Of a stretch of DNA of 64,000 nucleotides, positions 9,673 through 19,554 are shown piece after piece. A program made the position numbers and the translations under genes. Every line of letters starts with the position of its first letter. Position 1 is the first letter of the stretch. The notes under the pieces are model-generated. The model saw nothing but the letters and a program-made list of their open reading frames with translations. It was not told the DNA's origin and did no database searches. Source of the stretch: Symbiodinium natans (taxonomy: Eukaryota > Sar > Dinophyceae > Suessiales > Symbiodiniaceae); contig CAJNDS010002393.1 of the NCBI GenBank assembly GCA_905221605.1, forward strand, positions 1-64,000, given 5' to 3'.

Positions 9673-12566
9673 GATGGCCCTGAGGCCGGTTTCAAGTGAA
9701 ACGGCCCGCAGCTGATGCTGGCCTTGAGGCTGGACTCAGGCGAACGGGCCCACAGCTGATGCTCATGATGCTGGCCCTGGTTTCAAGTGAAAGGGCCAGC
9801 AGCTGATGCTCATGATAATGGCCTGACGCCGAAGGGGCTCATGATGCTGGCCTGGCCGGCTGATGCTCATGATGCTGGCCTTGAGGCAGGGCTCAGGTGA
9901 AAGGGCCCACAGCTGATGCTCATGATGCTGGGCCCTGCTTTCGCCAAAGGGGCCCGCAGCTGATGCTCATGATGCTGGTCTTGTGGCCGGCTTTACGCCA
10001 AAGGGGCCCGCAGCTGATGCTCATGATGCTGGCCTTGAGGCCGGACTCAGGTGAAAGGGCCCCCAGCTGATGCTCGTGATGCTGGCCCTGGTTTCAAGTG
10101 GAAGGGCCCGCAGCTGATGCTCATGATGCTGGCCTAGGCCGGCTTGACGCCAGAGGGGCGCGCAGCTGATGCTCATCATGCTGACCTTGAGGTGGGACTC
10201 AGGTGAAAGGGCCCCCAGCTGATGCTCATGATGCTGGCCCTGGTTTCAAGTGGAAGGGCCCGCAGCTGATGCTCATGATGCTGGCCTAGGCCGGCTTTAC
10301 TCCAAAGGGGCCCGCAGCTGATGCTCATGATGCTGGCCTTGAGGCCGGACTCAGGTGAAAGGGCCCGCAGCTGATGCTCATGATGCTGGCCTAGGCCGGC
10401 TTTACGCCAAAGGGGCCCGCAGCTGATGCTCATGATGCTGGCCTTGAGGCCGGACTCAGGTGAAAGGGCCCCAGCTGATGCTCATGATGCTAGCTTTGGT
10501 TTCAAGTGGAAGGGCCCGCAGCTGATGCTCATGATGCTGGCCTTGAGGCCGGACTCAGGTGAAAGGGCCCCCAGCTGATGCTCATGATGCTGGCCTTGGT
10601 TTCAAGTGGAAGGGCCCGCAGCTGATGCTCATGATGCTGGCCTAGGCCGGCTTTACGCCAAAGGGGCCCGCAGCTGATGCTCATGATGCTGGCCTTGAGG
10701 CCGGACTCAGGTGAAAGGGCCCCCAGCTGATGCTCATGATGCTGGCCCTGGTTTCAAGTGGAAGGGCCCGCAGCTGATGCTCATGATGCTGGCCCAGGCC
10801 GGCCTTACGCCAAAGGGGCCCGCAGCTGATGTTCATGATGCTGGCCTTGAGGCCGGACTCAGGTGAAAGGGCCCACAGCTGATGCTCATGATGCTGGGCC
10901 CTGCTTTCGCCAAAGGGGCCCGCAGCTGATGCTCATGATGCTGGTCTTGTGGCCGGCTTTACGCCAAAGGGGCCCGCAGCTGATGCTCATGATGCTGGCC
11001 TTGAGGCCGGACTCAGGTGAAAGGGCCCCCAGCTGATGCTCGTGATGCTGGCCCTGGTTTCAAGTGGAAGGGCCCGCAGCTGATGCTCATGATGCTGGCC
11101 TAGGCCGGCTTTACGCCAATGGGGCCTGCAGCTGATGCTCATGATGTTGGCCTTGAGGCGACTCAGGTGAAAGGGCCCCCAGCTGATGCTCATGATGCCG
11201 GCCCTGGTTTCAAGTGGAAGGGCCCGCAGCTGATGCTCATGATGCTGGCCTTGAGGCCGGACTCAGGTGAAAGGGCCCCCAGCTGATGCTCATGATGCTG
11301 GCCCTGGTTTCAAGTGGAAGGGCCCGCAGCTGATGCTCATGATGCTGGCCTAGGCCGGCTTTACGCCAAAGGGGCCCGCAGCTGATGCTCATGATGCTGG
11401 CCTTGAGGCCGGACTCAGGTAAAAGGGCCCCCAGCTGATGCTCATGATGCTGGCCTTGAGGCCGGACTCAGGTGAAAGGGCCCCCAGCTGATGCTCATGA
11501 TGCTGGCCCTGGTTTCAAGTGGAAGGGCCCGCAGCTGATGCTCATGATGCTGGCCCAGGCCGGCCTTACGCCAAAGGGGCCCGCAGCTGATGTTCATGAT
11601 GCTGGCCTTGAGGCCGGACTCAGGTGAAAGGGCCCACAGCTGACAGCTTGATGCTGGCCCTGGTTTCAAGTGGAAGGGCCCGCAGCTGATTCTCATGATG
11701 CTGGCCTAGGCCGGCTTTACGCCAAAGGGGCCCGCAGCTGATGCTCATGATGCTGGCCTTGAGGCCGGACTCAGGTGAAAGGGCCCCCAGCTGATGCTCA
11801 TGATGCTGGCCCTGGTTTCAAGTGGAAGGGCCCGCAGCTGATGCTCATGATGCTGGCCCAGGCCGGCCTTACGCCAAAGGGGCCCGCAGCTGATGTTCAT
11901 GATGCAGGCCTTGAGGCCGGACTCAGGTGAAAGGGCCCACAGCTGACAGCTTGATGCTGGCCCTGGTTTCAAGTGGAAGGGCCCGCAGCTGATGCTCATG
12001 ATGCTGGCCTAGGCCGGCTTTACGCCAAAGGGGCCCGCAGCTGATGCTCATGATGCTGGCCTTGAGGCCGGACTCAGGTGAAAGGGCCCCCAGCTGATGC
12101 TCATGATGCTGGCCCTGGTTTCAAGTGGAAGGGCCCGCAGCTGATGCTCATGATGCTGGCCCAGGCCGGCCTTACGCCAAAGGGGCCCGCAGCTGATGTT
12201 CATGATGCTGGCCTTGAGGCCGGACTCAGGTGAAAGGGCCCACAGCTGATGCTCATGATGCTGGGCCCTGCTTTCGCCAAAGGGGCCCGCAGCTGATGCT
12301 CATGATGCTGGTCTTGTGGCCGGCTTTACGCCAAAGGGGCCCGCAGCTGATGCTCATGATGCTGGCCTTGAGGCCGGACTCAGGTGAAAGGGCCCCCAGC
12401 TGATGCTCATGATGCTGGCCCTGGTTTCAAGTGGAAGGGCCCACAGCTGATGCTCACGATGCTGGCCCAGGCCGGCCTTACGCCAAAGGGGCCCGCAGCT
12501 GATGTTCATGATGCTGGCCTTGAGGCCGGACTCAGGTGAAAGGGCCCACAGCTGACAGCTTGATGT
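9672..12566 (+). repeat. Minisatellite with higher-order structure
   Basis: Tens of copies of a roughly 45-55 bp unit built on the core CAGCTGATGCTCATGATG followed by CTGGCC. Unit subtypes differ in the spacer: GAGGCCGGACTCAGGTGAAAG, CTGGTTTCAAGTGGAAG, or TAGGCCGGCTTTACGCCAAAG. Subtypes recur in order; for example, blocks from 11442 and 11745 are near-identical with a 303 bp period. It lies in the intron between the exons at 9404 and 13068. Minus-strand ORFs inside it are by-products of the repeat. Confidence 0.9.
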
Positions 12567-13067
12567 TACGCGGAAGTGCTCGCAGTTGATCCAGACCCGG
12601 CTTGGCACGCAAGGGCCCACAGCTGGTGCCAGATGCCCGCCTCGACGGTTTGAGGTGCGATGGCCTTGTGGCTGATGTGCAAGTCGCTGGTCCTGAAGGC
12701 CGACTTGCCCAGAAAACCGCTGACAGCATGGGACAGGGAGCGAGGTCCAACAAGGCAAACCTTAGCCGGCTTGCTGACATCCTTCTGGAGGTCTCAGGGC
12801 TTTCCGCAAGATGGGCATTACGGCGAATCTGAACCGTAATCCCTAAACTAAAGCCCCTAAACCTCACCGAGTCGGGCGAGCAGCAAACTCCCGAGCAGCG
12901 AAGTGCAGCGCTAAACCCCAAAGCCCTCAGGCAAGCACTGAAATCCTAGCACCCCAAAACCCTGAAACCCTAAACCCCAAACCCTAAACCCTAAACCCCA
13001 AGCCCCAAACCCCAAACCCCACACCCAACACACCCTCAAATCCCCTGAACTCAAACCACGCCCCGAG

Positions 13068-13090
13068 GCCTGTGGCATGTTGGGACGCAG
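13068..13090 (+). CDS. Possible small Cys exon
   Basis: Phase 0 after CCCGAG: ACGMLGR plus two bases, then a GC donor. Flanked by C-rich repeats upstream and TTTAGGG repeats downstream. Too short for assignment. Confidence 0.3.
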
Positions 13091-13129
13091 GCCGGCCGGC
13101 TCTTGAAGAGCTGTAGGGTTTTGGGTTAG

Positions 13130-13262
13130 GGTTTGGGGGTTTAGGGTTTAGGGTTTAGGATTTAGGGCTTAGGGTTTAGGGTTTAGGGCTTAGGGTTTAG
13201 GGTTTAAAGGTTTAGGGTTTAGGTTTAGGGTTTAGGGCTTAGGGCTTAGGGTTTAGGGTTAG
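13130..13262 (+). repeat. TTTAGGG array
   Basis: G-rich telomere copies mixed with CTTAGGG. Between this array and 13930 I see unique sequence only; ORFs at 13375-13804 lack domain features. Confidence 0.85.
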
Positions 13263-13937
13263 ACTCGCTTGGGGTTTAGGCATTCGAGTTTGAGGCGTGT
13301 GGGATCAAGGGCTCTTGGAGGTAAGGGCACTTTCAAACCTTCGCAGCCCTTGACCCAGCAAAGATATCCTTATTGTGTTTAAGAGGGTGATCTTTAGGAG
13401 TCTTCTTCAGAAGGGTTCAAAAGCCATCCTAGATCGAATTCGGGCTGGGTTTGGTTGTGTTTTTGTTGCTGGAGGACTTCCGCTGGGTGCAGTGCGTTTT
13501 GCGACTTGTGCTGGAGGAGCAGCACATTGCCCCGGCAACGCTAAGACTCCTTCCATCAGTGAAGCGGGGTCATTTTGATGGAGGGGATTGGAGTTGCGGT
13601 GCCCCTCAGTACCGGAGTCCTCGCAGCCAGAATGGCGCCGCCTTGTGCGAGCATAGCTGCTGGTGTTGGCGTCATGCAACATATGGAAGCATTGGCTTTG
13701 TCTTCGTGCAGGGCAGTGGGTTAGTTTCGCAAAGCATGTGGCCTCGGAAAGTGGCTGATTGTAATGCAGCCTTTTATAGAGGCCTCAGAACTCCGCAACC
13801 CTGAAGCCCTAAACCTCTTCCCCTCAACCCCTGACCTCTCTAACGCGCAACCCCCCGAAACCCTCCCCTCAAACCCCGGTCAACCCTCCTCATCTTAGCC
13901 CCCTCAACCCCCTTAAGCCCCTTGACCCCCTCACATA

Positions 13938-14115
13938 AACCCTAACTCCTAAACCCTAAATCCTAAACCCTAAATCCTAAACCCTAAATCCTAAACCCTA
14001 AATCCTAAACCCTAAATCCTAAACACTAAACCCTAAATCCTAAACCCTAGACCCTAAATCCTAAACCCTAAACCCTAAACCCTAAATCCTAAACCCTAAA
14101 CCCTAAACCCTAATT
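13938..14115 (+). repeat. CCCTAAA/TCCTAAA alternating array
   Basis: CCCTAAATCCTAAA is repeated as a 14-base unit, showing that a variant heptamer and a normal heptamer were amplified together. Confidence 0.85.
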
Positions 14116-14161
14116 CCTACACCCCACCGCCTAAACGACCAGCGCCACGCGATTCCTGCAG

Positions 14162-14215
14162 GCTTGGCCGCCTCGCGGGGCTGGTACCGAGCGGACGGGC
14201 TGCCAGGCGCCCGCC
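14162..14215 (+). CDS. Possible exon, frame uncertain
   Basis: Non-repetitive GC-rich segment after CTGCAG, between CCCTAAA arrays. All three frames are open; candidates include LGRLAGLVPSGRA (phase 2) and GTERTGCQAPALL (phase 0). Confidence 0.3.
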
Positions 14216-14222
14216 CTTCTGC

Positions 14223-14395
14223 CCTAAACCCTAAACCCTAAACCCTAAACCCTAAACCCTAAACCCTAAACCCTAAACCCGAAACCCGAAACCCTAAACC
14301 TAAACCCGAAACCCGAAACCCTAAACCCGAAACCCTAAACCCTAAACCCTGCACCCTAAACCCCTAAGCCCTAAGCCCTAAGCCCTAAACCCTAA
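14223..14395 (+). repeat. CCCTAAA array with CCCGAAA variants
   Basis: About 24 copies with clustered CCCGAAA and CCCTAAG variants. Confidence 0.85.
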
Positions 14396-14442
14396 ACCTT
14401 AAGTTTAGGGTTTAGGGCTTAGCGCTTTGTAGGCCTCTGCAT

Positions 14443-14580
14443 CCCAGACTTCTGGGAGGATCCAGGATAAGTAGTACCCTATTCTACTATTGGGTCATTC
14501 TTCGGAACCCTTCAAGGGATGTACTTGTTGGATGCTCCAAGGGGTCTGGGATTAGAATGGGTGCATTTTCTACTAGTTGC
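14443..14580 (+). mobile_element. Dispersed element, family D, copy 1
   Basis: Shares GGGTCATTCTT-GGAACCC, flanking GTAGTACC and CAAGG, and the order GGATCC...TGCTCC with 24667-24783. Short, non-coding and intronic; probably a small non-autonomous element. Confidence 0.45.
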
Positions 14581-14797
14581 CTAAGAACCCCGGAAAAAAT
14601 AAGAATGTTATTCCTTATTAAGGGTAAAATTGGGATTATCATTTTTTCAAAAAAATTCTTTTTGCGTTCTTAAGCAAATAGTAGTTTTGGTAGTTTATAC
14701 AGGGATTACAAGGGGATCCTCGCGGCAATGCAAATTGCCGCCACGCCGCCCGCCTTGGCCGCGGCCGGGGAGCACCGACGCAAGATGAATAAAAGCA

Positions 14798-14870
14798 GTT
14801 TAGGGTTTAGGTTTAGGGTTTAGGGTTTAGGGTTTAGGGTTTAGGGTTTAGGGTTTAGGCTTTGGGGGTT
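14798..14870 (+). repeat. TTTAGGG array
   Basis: About ten G-strand copies. The preceding unique stretch 14725-14790 (GCGGCAATGCAAATTGCCGCC, partly palindromic) could be a small exon but has no supporting phase. Confidence 0.8.
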
Positions 14871-15379
14871 CAGGGGGTCGTAGTTTGGGGTTTGAGATCC
14901 AAGGGACGGCCTAGTTACTAAGATCTCCTTGACGACCCTTACCATAACTTGCCAACTTGCCGTACTGGTGTGAAGATTTGTCTCTGACTCTGTGGAAGGT
15001 GGCACCCCAAACCCCAAACCCTAAACCCTAAACCCAAAACCCCAAACGGCACTTTCTGGCAACCGGCAGCCGATTGAAACCCCCTAAGCCTGCCTGAAAA
15101 CCCAAATTTTTCTGTCGGTCCCCTATCAATGCACCATCTAGGGTTTACGGTTTAGGGTTGAGTGTTTCTCCTGGTATGGGCGTGAGGTGGAGGGAACAAT
15201 CGTGGGACTCGAACTCGCCATCCCGTAAGATTGAAGCCTCCGCCTTCTTATTTTTCCCTACGAAACCATTACAGTAGACGCATCGACCCCTCAACACACA
15301 ACCCAAAACCGCCCCCGAGCCCGAAACTCCGCAAGGCAATCAAACCCTTAACCCTAAACCCTGAAACCCTTCACGCCAG

Positions 15380-15446
15380 ACTGCAACATCCAGCTACCTC
15401 TTGGGCCTGCCGTCCGCACGGAATGCCACCAGCAGTGCCCTGGCCT
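15380..15446 (+). CDS. Cys-rich exon (CHQQCPGL)
   Basis: Phase 1 after CGCCAG: C-NIQLPLGPAVRTECHQQCPGL. The donor GTGC at 15447 equals the first bases of the next exon (GTGC at 15759); joining there gives CPGLCTCSYPG in frame. The pattern fits an EGF-like or follistatin-like module. Confidence 0.6.
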
Positions 15447-15758
15447 GTGCGGTTTAGGGTTTCGGGCTTAGGGCATAGAAGCCCGTGAGGTCCCGCGATT
15501 CTTAGGTGGCTTTCAGGGGTTTCTGTTGGGCACTTGGGCCAAGGATGGCTCTAAGGGTTCAGGTTTAAGGCTTCTCTGTGCAAACTTCCGGGCGACATGC
15601 GGGACATGGGCTGGGATTCGGCAATGATGAGCCCTGAGCCCTCAAACCAAAGCCCTACTGTTGGTTAGCAGGGAATGAGGGAATTGGGGCCCTGTACATA
15701 CCCGTTAAAGATTATATAAGGCTTCCCCCATTCCCTACTAACGAACAGTAAGAAGCAG
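15447..15758 (+). other. Short GT-AG intron carrying an inverted-repeat element
   Basis: 312 bp, phase 2. Begins GTGCGGTTTAGGG and contains MITE-like element B1 whose right arm ends 8 bp before the acceptor. Confidence 0.55.
15657..15750 (+). mobile_element. MITE-like inverted repeat, family B, copy 1
   Basis: Left arm TACTGTTGGTTAGCAGGGAA and right arm TTCCCTACTAACGAACAGTA pair over 22 bases with two mismatches; 94 bp in total. Related sequences occur at 49388-49470 and 58531-58622. Confidence 0.7.
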
Positions 15759-15829
15759 GTGCACCTGCAGCTATCCTGGGACGCAGTTCTGCCGCGACGG
15801 GTGCGCCTGCGAGGGTTGCTGGGGTTCGC
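15759..15829 (+). CDS. Cys-rich exon (TCSYPGTQFC...CACEGC)
   Basis: Phase 2 start after AAGCAG. Seven cysteines in about 24 residues: CTCSYPGTQFCRDG then CACEGCWGS. Continues the 15380 exon. The 3' end is approximate because several GT dinucleotides follow. Confidence 0.6.
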
Positions 15830-16059
15830 GTACCGCAAAGTCGGCTACATTGATGTTGTCTTGACGATCATGAGGGGTATCCACGGAAGGATTTAAAATA
15901 CTGCTAATACCCTGCATCATGAATATATCATCAGTACTGAAAGACAAGTATGTCATATATACAGATGTCAATTTCTTGCATAAAATGTATCCAAAATTTT
16001 TAAAATCAAAAGAATCACATAACAAATTTTTAATTTTGTTCTATCATTGCGATTACGAT

Positions 16060-16160
16060 TTGGGATGTTCCCCCTTACACTAACAGTCCTTGATAGGGAT
16101 TATAGTACCCCCTAGTATAATCCCGAATAAGGACTGTTTGTACATGGGGGAACATCGCAA
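16060..16160 (+). mobile_element. MITE family A, copy 1, with perfect 8-bp target duplication
   Basis: 101 bp element bounded by TTGGGATGTTCCCCC and GGGGGAACATCGCAA, inverted repeats with one mismatch in 15 bases. It is flanked by identical 8-mers ATTACGAT (16052-16059 and 16161-16168). An 8-bp duplication fits hAT-like elements among the well-known DNA transposon superfamilies, but no transposase is present. Confidence 0.8.
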
Positions 16161-16573
16161 ATTACGATTCTTTTTTTTTTTATCATCATTAAGGTTTAAA
16201 GTTACTACTACCTGGTGTGAACAAGTCTTGAACCCAAAGCTTCGGCAGCCCAGAACAACCTTTCCGGTCAGTCCATGCAGAGGGTCTCTGTGTGCGTGTG
16301 TTATTCCCCAAACAGTCTACTGCCGGGGTTTTTGCCTCCCTTCGTCTACCCTGTGTCTCCCGTGGTCTCCACTGCTTCTTTGACGTGCCTTTTACTGTTT
16401 GGGGTCTTCGGTGGTGTAATTCTTCAAGGTGACTTGGGAGTTAGGGGCGTTATAAGGTTTGTTGTTTGGGGTGGAAAAGCCAGGATACTCATGATTCGCA
16501 GAGAAACACCTAAACCAACCCGATAAACCCTAAACCCCTATCCCCCTAAACCCTCGGCTGTTGGTTCCGACAG

Positions 16574-16644
16574 GCGTACAGGAGACGGTCTCTGTGTCTG
16601 CCATTACGGTTGGGGTGGCAACGACTGCGAGCGATGCGCAGAAG
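16574..16644 (+). CDS. EGF-like exon
   Basis: Phase 2 after GACAG: RTGDGLCVCHYGWGG then NDCERCAEG, a textbook C-x-C-x-x-GW-x-G-x-x-C-x-x-C. The GC donor at 16645 gives phase 1, and the next exon (17265) continues SSPVTCSGHGTC. High confidence in domain and frame. Confidence 0.75.
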
Positions 16645-17264
16645 GCTGGGGGGTTCAGAGTTCAGGGTCCAGGGTTGAACGCCCAGGGCTCATGAGGGAT
16701 TTTATGTGGATCTCGCAGCCCCAAGGCCCTCAAGCCCCTGGGCTACGCCCTAAAAGTCTAAGCCCTAAACACCCTAAACCCGAACCCCTAAACCCTATGC
16801 ATCCGCCTTGGACTTCCAAGGCAACCTCTGGCAACCTCTGTCCCCCAAGTCTAAGCCACCCCGAAACAATCAGTGGGGCTTCGGGTTTATAGGGTTAAGT
16901 GTTTTTTGGGGTTAGGGGTTTAGGGTTTAGCTCAAGACTCGGCACAAAAGATCCCGAATGCCTACACCCCATACCCTGAAGCGGTCTTTGGGAAAGGGCC
17001 CTTAGCCAAAAACCCTGAATCCTACATGCGTCCTGTGAAGGCTTCTTCCCGGCACCTGCAACGCAGTCGCCGTCTTGCACAACCTTTTGCCCGGCCCCCG
17101 TGGCGAAACCCGAAATGCTTCCCCTCAAGACGAGATGTGGGAATGCCATGACAGAGACCACTCTGATCTGTCTGCTTCATTTAACGTCCCGTGTTGAGGC
17201 CAGGCGAACGTCAGAAGACCCCAAATGTGTGTTTTCGGATGCTCCTGCCGATCTTAACCTTGAG

Positions 17265-17333
17265 GTTCGTCGCCCGTGACTTGCAGCGGCCATGGAACCT
17301 GCAACGTCTTCGGCATTTGCGAATGCGACGAAG
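17265..17333 (+). CDS. EGF-like exon (CSGHGTCNVFGICEC)
   Basis: Phase 1 after CTTGAG: SSPVTCSGHGTCNVFGICEC, then DEG. The GC donor at 17334 leaves phase 1, and the next exon starts GT TGG (GW), so CECDEGWAGVNC is restored. Contains the same CSGHGTC as 8703. Confidence 0.8.
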
Positions 17334-17421
17334 GCCGGGCACGTATGCATCATGTCACGCGTGTCGTGCATAAACGCGGCGAACCCAAAACCCTAAGCCT
17401 AAACCCTCTGCCCTTGCGAAG

Positions 17422-17472
17422 GTTGGGCAGGCGTCAATTGCGACCATTGTGCAGACAACTGGTACCCACTAG
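17422..17472 (+). CDS. EGF-like exon (WAGVNCDHC)
   Basis: Phase 1: WAGVNCDHCADNWYPL. Third cysteine pair and linker of the EGF unit; the paralogous exon at 1692 reads WAGIYCEQCAPG. The GC donor at 17473 is in phase with the next exon (GC AGC TGC). Confidence 0.8.
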   Translation, partial: VGQASIATIVQTTGTH

Positions 17473-17520
17473 GCTGGGAGCTGTCAGGCTTTGCACGACA
17501 TGGTTCCAATTTGGATGACT

Positions 17521-17624
17521 GTCCCTAAACCCTAAACCCTCAGCCCTCAACCCTAAACCCTAAACCCTCAGCCCTCAACCCTAAACCCTAAACCCTAAAC
17601 CCAAAACCCAAAACCCTAAACCCT
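17521..17624 (+). repeat. CCCTAAA/CCCTCAG array
   Basis: Telomere-type copies in the short intron between two EGF exons, showing that these arrays sit inside introns of this gene. Confidence 0.85.
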
Positions 17625-17640
17625 TGAGTTTAGTGCGCAG

Positions 17641-17692
17641 GCAGCTGCAATGTCTACTGCACCTTCGAAGAGACGTGCTCTCACCACGGGAG
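17641..17692 (+). CDS. Cys exon (SCNVYCTFEETC)
   Basis: Phase 1 after GCGCAG: SCNVYCTFEETCSHHGR. The GC donor at 17693 leaves AG, completed by the leading G of 17839 to Arg. The junction reads CSHHGRCNSDGICLC, a perfect EGF start. Confidence 0.8.
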
Positions 17693-17838
17693 GCCCGTGG
17701 GAACGATTGACAGAGGGTTTAGGGTTTAGGGTTTCGGGTTTCGGGTTTAGGGTTTAGGGTTTAGGGTTTAATTAATTTAGGGTGTGGGGAGTAGGGTTCA
17801 GGGTTTAGGGTCTGGGAATCCCCCCCCCGCCCCCCCAG

Positions 17839-17892
17839 GTGCAACTCTGATGGCATCTGCCTTTGTGATGAAGGCTGGATGACGGGGACCAG
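17839..17892 (+). CDS. EGF-like exon (CNSDGICLCDEGW)
   Basis: Phase 2 after a poly-C tract and CAG: CNSDGICLCDEGWMTGT. The C-run serves as an obvious polypyrimidine tract. A GC donor at 17893 is followed in phase by 18048. Confidence 0.75.
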
Positions 17893-18047
17893 GCCCTCCC
17901 GCCTTTGCATCGCGTCGTTGCCACTGGCATGAGCTTGGTTTGGGGTTCAGGGTTGTCGTGTTTCGGGTTTCGGTTTTTTGTTTTTGGTTGGGTTTAGGGT
18001 TTAGGATTTCTCTAAGGTTTAGTGTGTAGGGTGAGCGGCGTATCTAG

Positions 18048-18103
18048 TCGGTGTGTGTCTTGTGTGGGCTGTACAAGTTCTTCTCTTCCGGAGTGCCTCA
18101 ATC
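18048..18103 (+). CDS. Cys-rich exon (RCVSCVGC)
   Basis: Phase 2 after ATCTAG: RCVSCVGCTSSSLPECLN. Joins the preceding exon as GTSRCVSCVGC. The 3' end is approximate (GC at 18104). Confidence 0.55.
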
Positions 18104-18242
18104 GCAAGCCCAACCCAAAAGCGGCCCAAGCCACCCCCAAGCCCTAAACCCTAAACGCTAACCCTAAACCCTAAACCTGAACCCTAAGGCCTAAGCCTAA
18201 GCACTACTCCTGAAACCTGAAGGCCTTCCTTTTCACTGTCAG

Positions 18243-18298
18243 GTCCCGCTATCGGTACCTGGAGGACTCGCTGACGCTCGATGACCTCTTTCCGTTAG
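18243..18298 (+). CDS. Exon, no domain assigned
   Basis: Phase 2 after TGTCAG: SRYRYLEDSLTLDDLFPL. Not Cys-rich, so it probably starts a different domain. The GC donor at 18299 leaves phase 1, which agrees with the next exon at 18669. Confidence 0.5.
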
Positions 18299-18410
18299 GC
18301 CAGGATTAGGGCTTGAGGGTTTGATTTCCGGGGTTGAGGGTTTAGGTTTGAGGGTTGAGGCTTTGTGTGTTGAGGGTTGAGGGTTTGGGTTTAGGTTTTA
18401 GAGTTCTTTC

Positions 18411-18500
18411 CCTTGGACCATTGGGCAGGAGGGTTGAACGGGCCGTGCATGACACGTCTGATACCCCCATGACATTCTATTAAAGCCGTGGTCCAAGGTT
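18411..18500 (+). mobile_element. Short inverted-repeat element
   Basis: Perfect 10-bp inverted repeat CCTTGGACCA / TGGTCCAAGG bounding 90 bp of unique sequence. No target duplication seen. Confidence 0.4.
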
Positions 18501-18668
18501 CAGATCTGCTTGTTGTATGACTCCCAATCCGAGCATAAAACAAACCGAACCTCAAACCCTAAGCCCAAAACTCCGGCAACCCTGAACCCTAAACCCTAAA
18601 CCCTAAAATCTGGCAAACCTGCATCCCTAAAGGCCTTTCGCACAGCCCCTTCCTCCCAAACCTCCCAG

Positions 18669-18720
18669 TGCGAGGCAACGCCACGGAGGGGGAAGTGGAC
18701 TGGCACCTCGTCTCTGCTGA
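18669..18720 (+). CDS. Exon with N-glycosylation sequon
   Basis: Phase 1 after CTCCCAG: RGNATEGEVDWHLVSAE. Continues 18243 in phase as PLVRGNATEG. The 3' end is approximate. Confidence 0.5.
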
Positions 18721-18837
18721 GGGTTCGGGGTCTATTTTGTGTTTGCGGCGGTTTGCGTTCAGGAGCTATTGCGCAAACAGTTGAAGCTCTGGGTTTCAAG
18801 GCTTCTTGAAGTGCTGTACCTTACGTGGCCCCGAAGC

Positions 18838-18992
18838 TCTAAACCCCAAACCCCAAACCCCAAACCCCAAACCCCAAACCCCAAACCCCAAACCCCAAAC
18901 CCCAAACCCCAAACCCCAAACCCCAAACCCCAAACCCTAAACCCTAAACCCTAAACCCTAAGCCTTAAACCCTAAACCCTAAACCCTAAACT
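18838..18992 (+). repeat. CCCCAAA array passing into CCCTAAA
   Basis: About twelve uninterrupted CCCCAAA copies, then canonical CCCTAAA. A sharp switch between variant blocks implies local amplification. Confidence 0.9.
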
Positions 18993-19002
18993 CGTGTCAA
19001 AG

Positions 19003-19061
19003 ACTGAGGCAGTGCCTGTCCTCTTGCATCCAGAGGTCCAGGCCTTGGTGAAACGGATAAG
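19003..19061 (+). CDS. Exon, no domain assigned
   Basis: Phase 0 after TCAAAG: TEAVPVLLHPEVQALVKRI plus AG. The GC donor at 19062 gives phase 2, matching the single leading base of the exon at 19455. Confidence 0.5.
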
Positions 19062-19454
19062 GCTGAGCCCTAAACCCTATATCACCCTAAACCCGTAAAC
19101 GCTAAAGGGTTTAGGGTTGTTTTCAGGGTTTAGGATTTAGGGTAGTTTTGAGGGTTTAGGGTTTAGGGTGGTTTGACGGTTTAGGGTTTTGGGTTTCGGG
19201 TTTGAGCAGGCTTGCAAGACAGCCCCATAAGAAACGAGTTCTGGTGAATGCTACGTCTAAGCCCGGAGGTTAGGGTTTAGGGTTTGGGGTTGCAGAAGGC
19301 CCTAAGGCCCTAAACCCTCACCCCAGAATCAAAAAACCCTGAGCCTTCATTCCTAAACCCTAACCCTGAGTCCTAAACCCTAAACCCTAAACCCTAAACC
19401 CTAAACCCTAAACCCTAAACCCTAAACCCTAAACCCCAAACCCTGTTCTCCCAG

Positions 19455-19509
19455 GTACGGCCTGGAGGATCCCGAAACCGACCAATGCACGGAGGCCTGC
19501 ATAGTCCAT
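19455..19509 (+). CDS. Cys exon (YGLEDPETDQCTEAC)
   Basis: Phase 2 after CCCAG: YGLEDPETDQCTEACIVH. A GC or GT donor near 19504-19510. The YxxEDP...C...C pattern parallels the YYPEGSC...C module of the EGF region. Confidence 0.55.
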
Positions 19510-19554
19510 GCCTCAGGGGTAGGGGGTGAGAACCCTGAACCCCAAACCCTAAAT

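Noticed and set aside
9672-12566. C/D-box snoRNA cluster
   Set aside because: ATGATGC and CTGATGC recall box C, but no consistent box D or terminal stem is spaced as needed, and the pattern follows the repeat.
10176-12758. Several minus-strand ORFs of 68-134 codons repeating MSISCGPLW
   Set aside because: They translate the minisatellite; unit length and phase keep the frame open by chance and copies vary as a tandem repeat, not as a protein under selection.
18739-18954. ORFs reading NPKPQTPNPKPQT or GLGFRVQGLGF
   Set aside because: Translations of CCCCAAA/CCCTAAA or TTTAGGG repeats, found all over the window in different frames.
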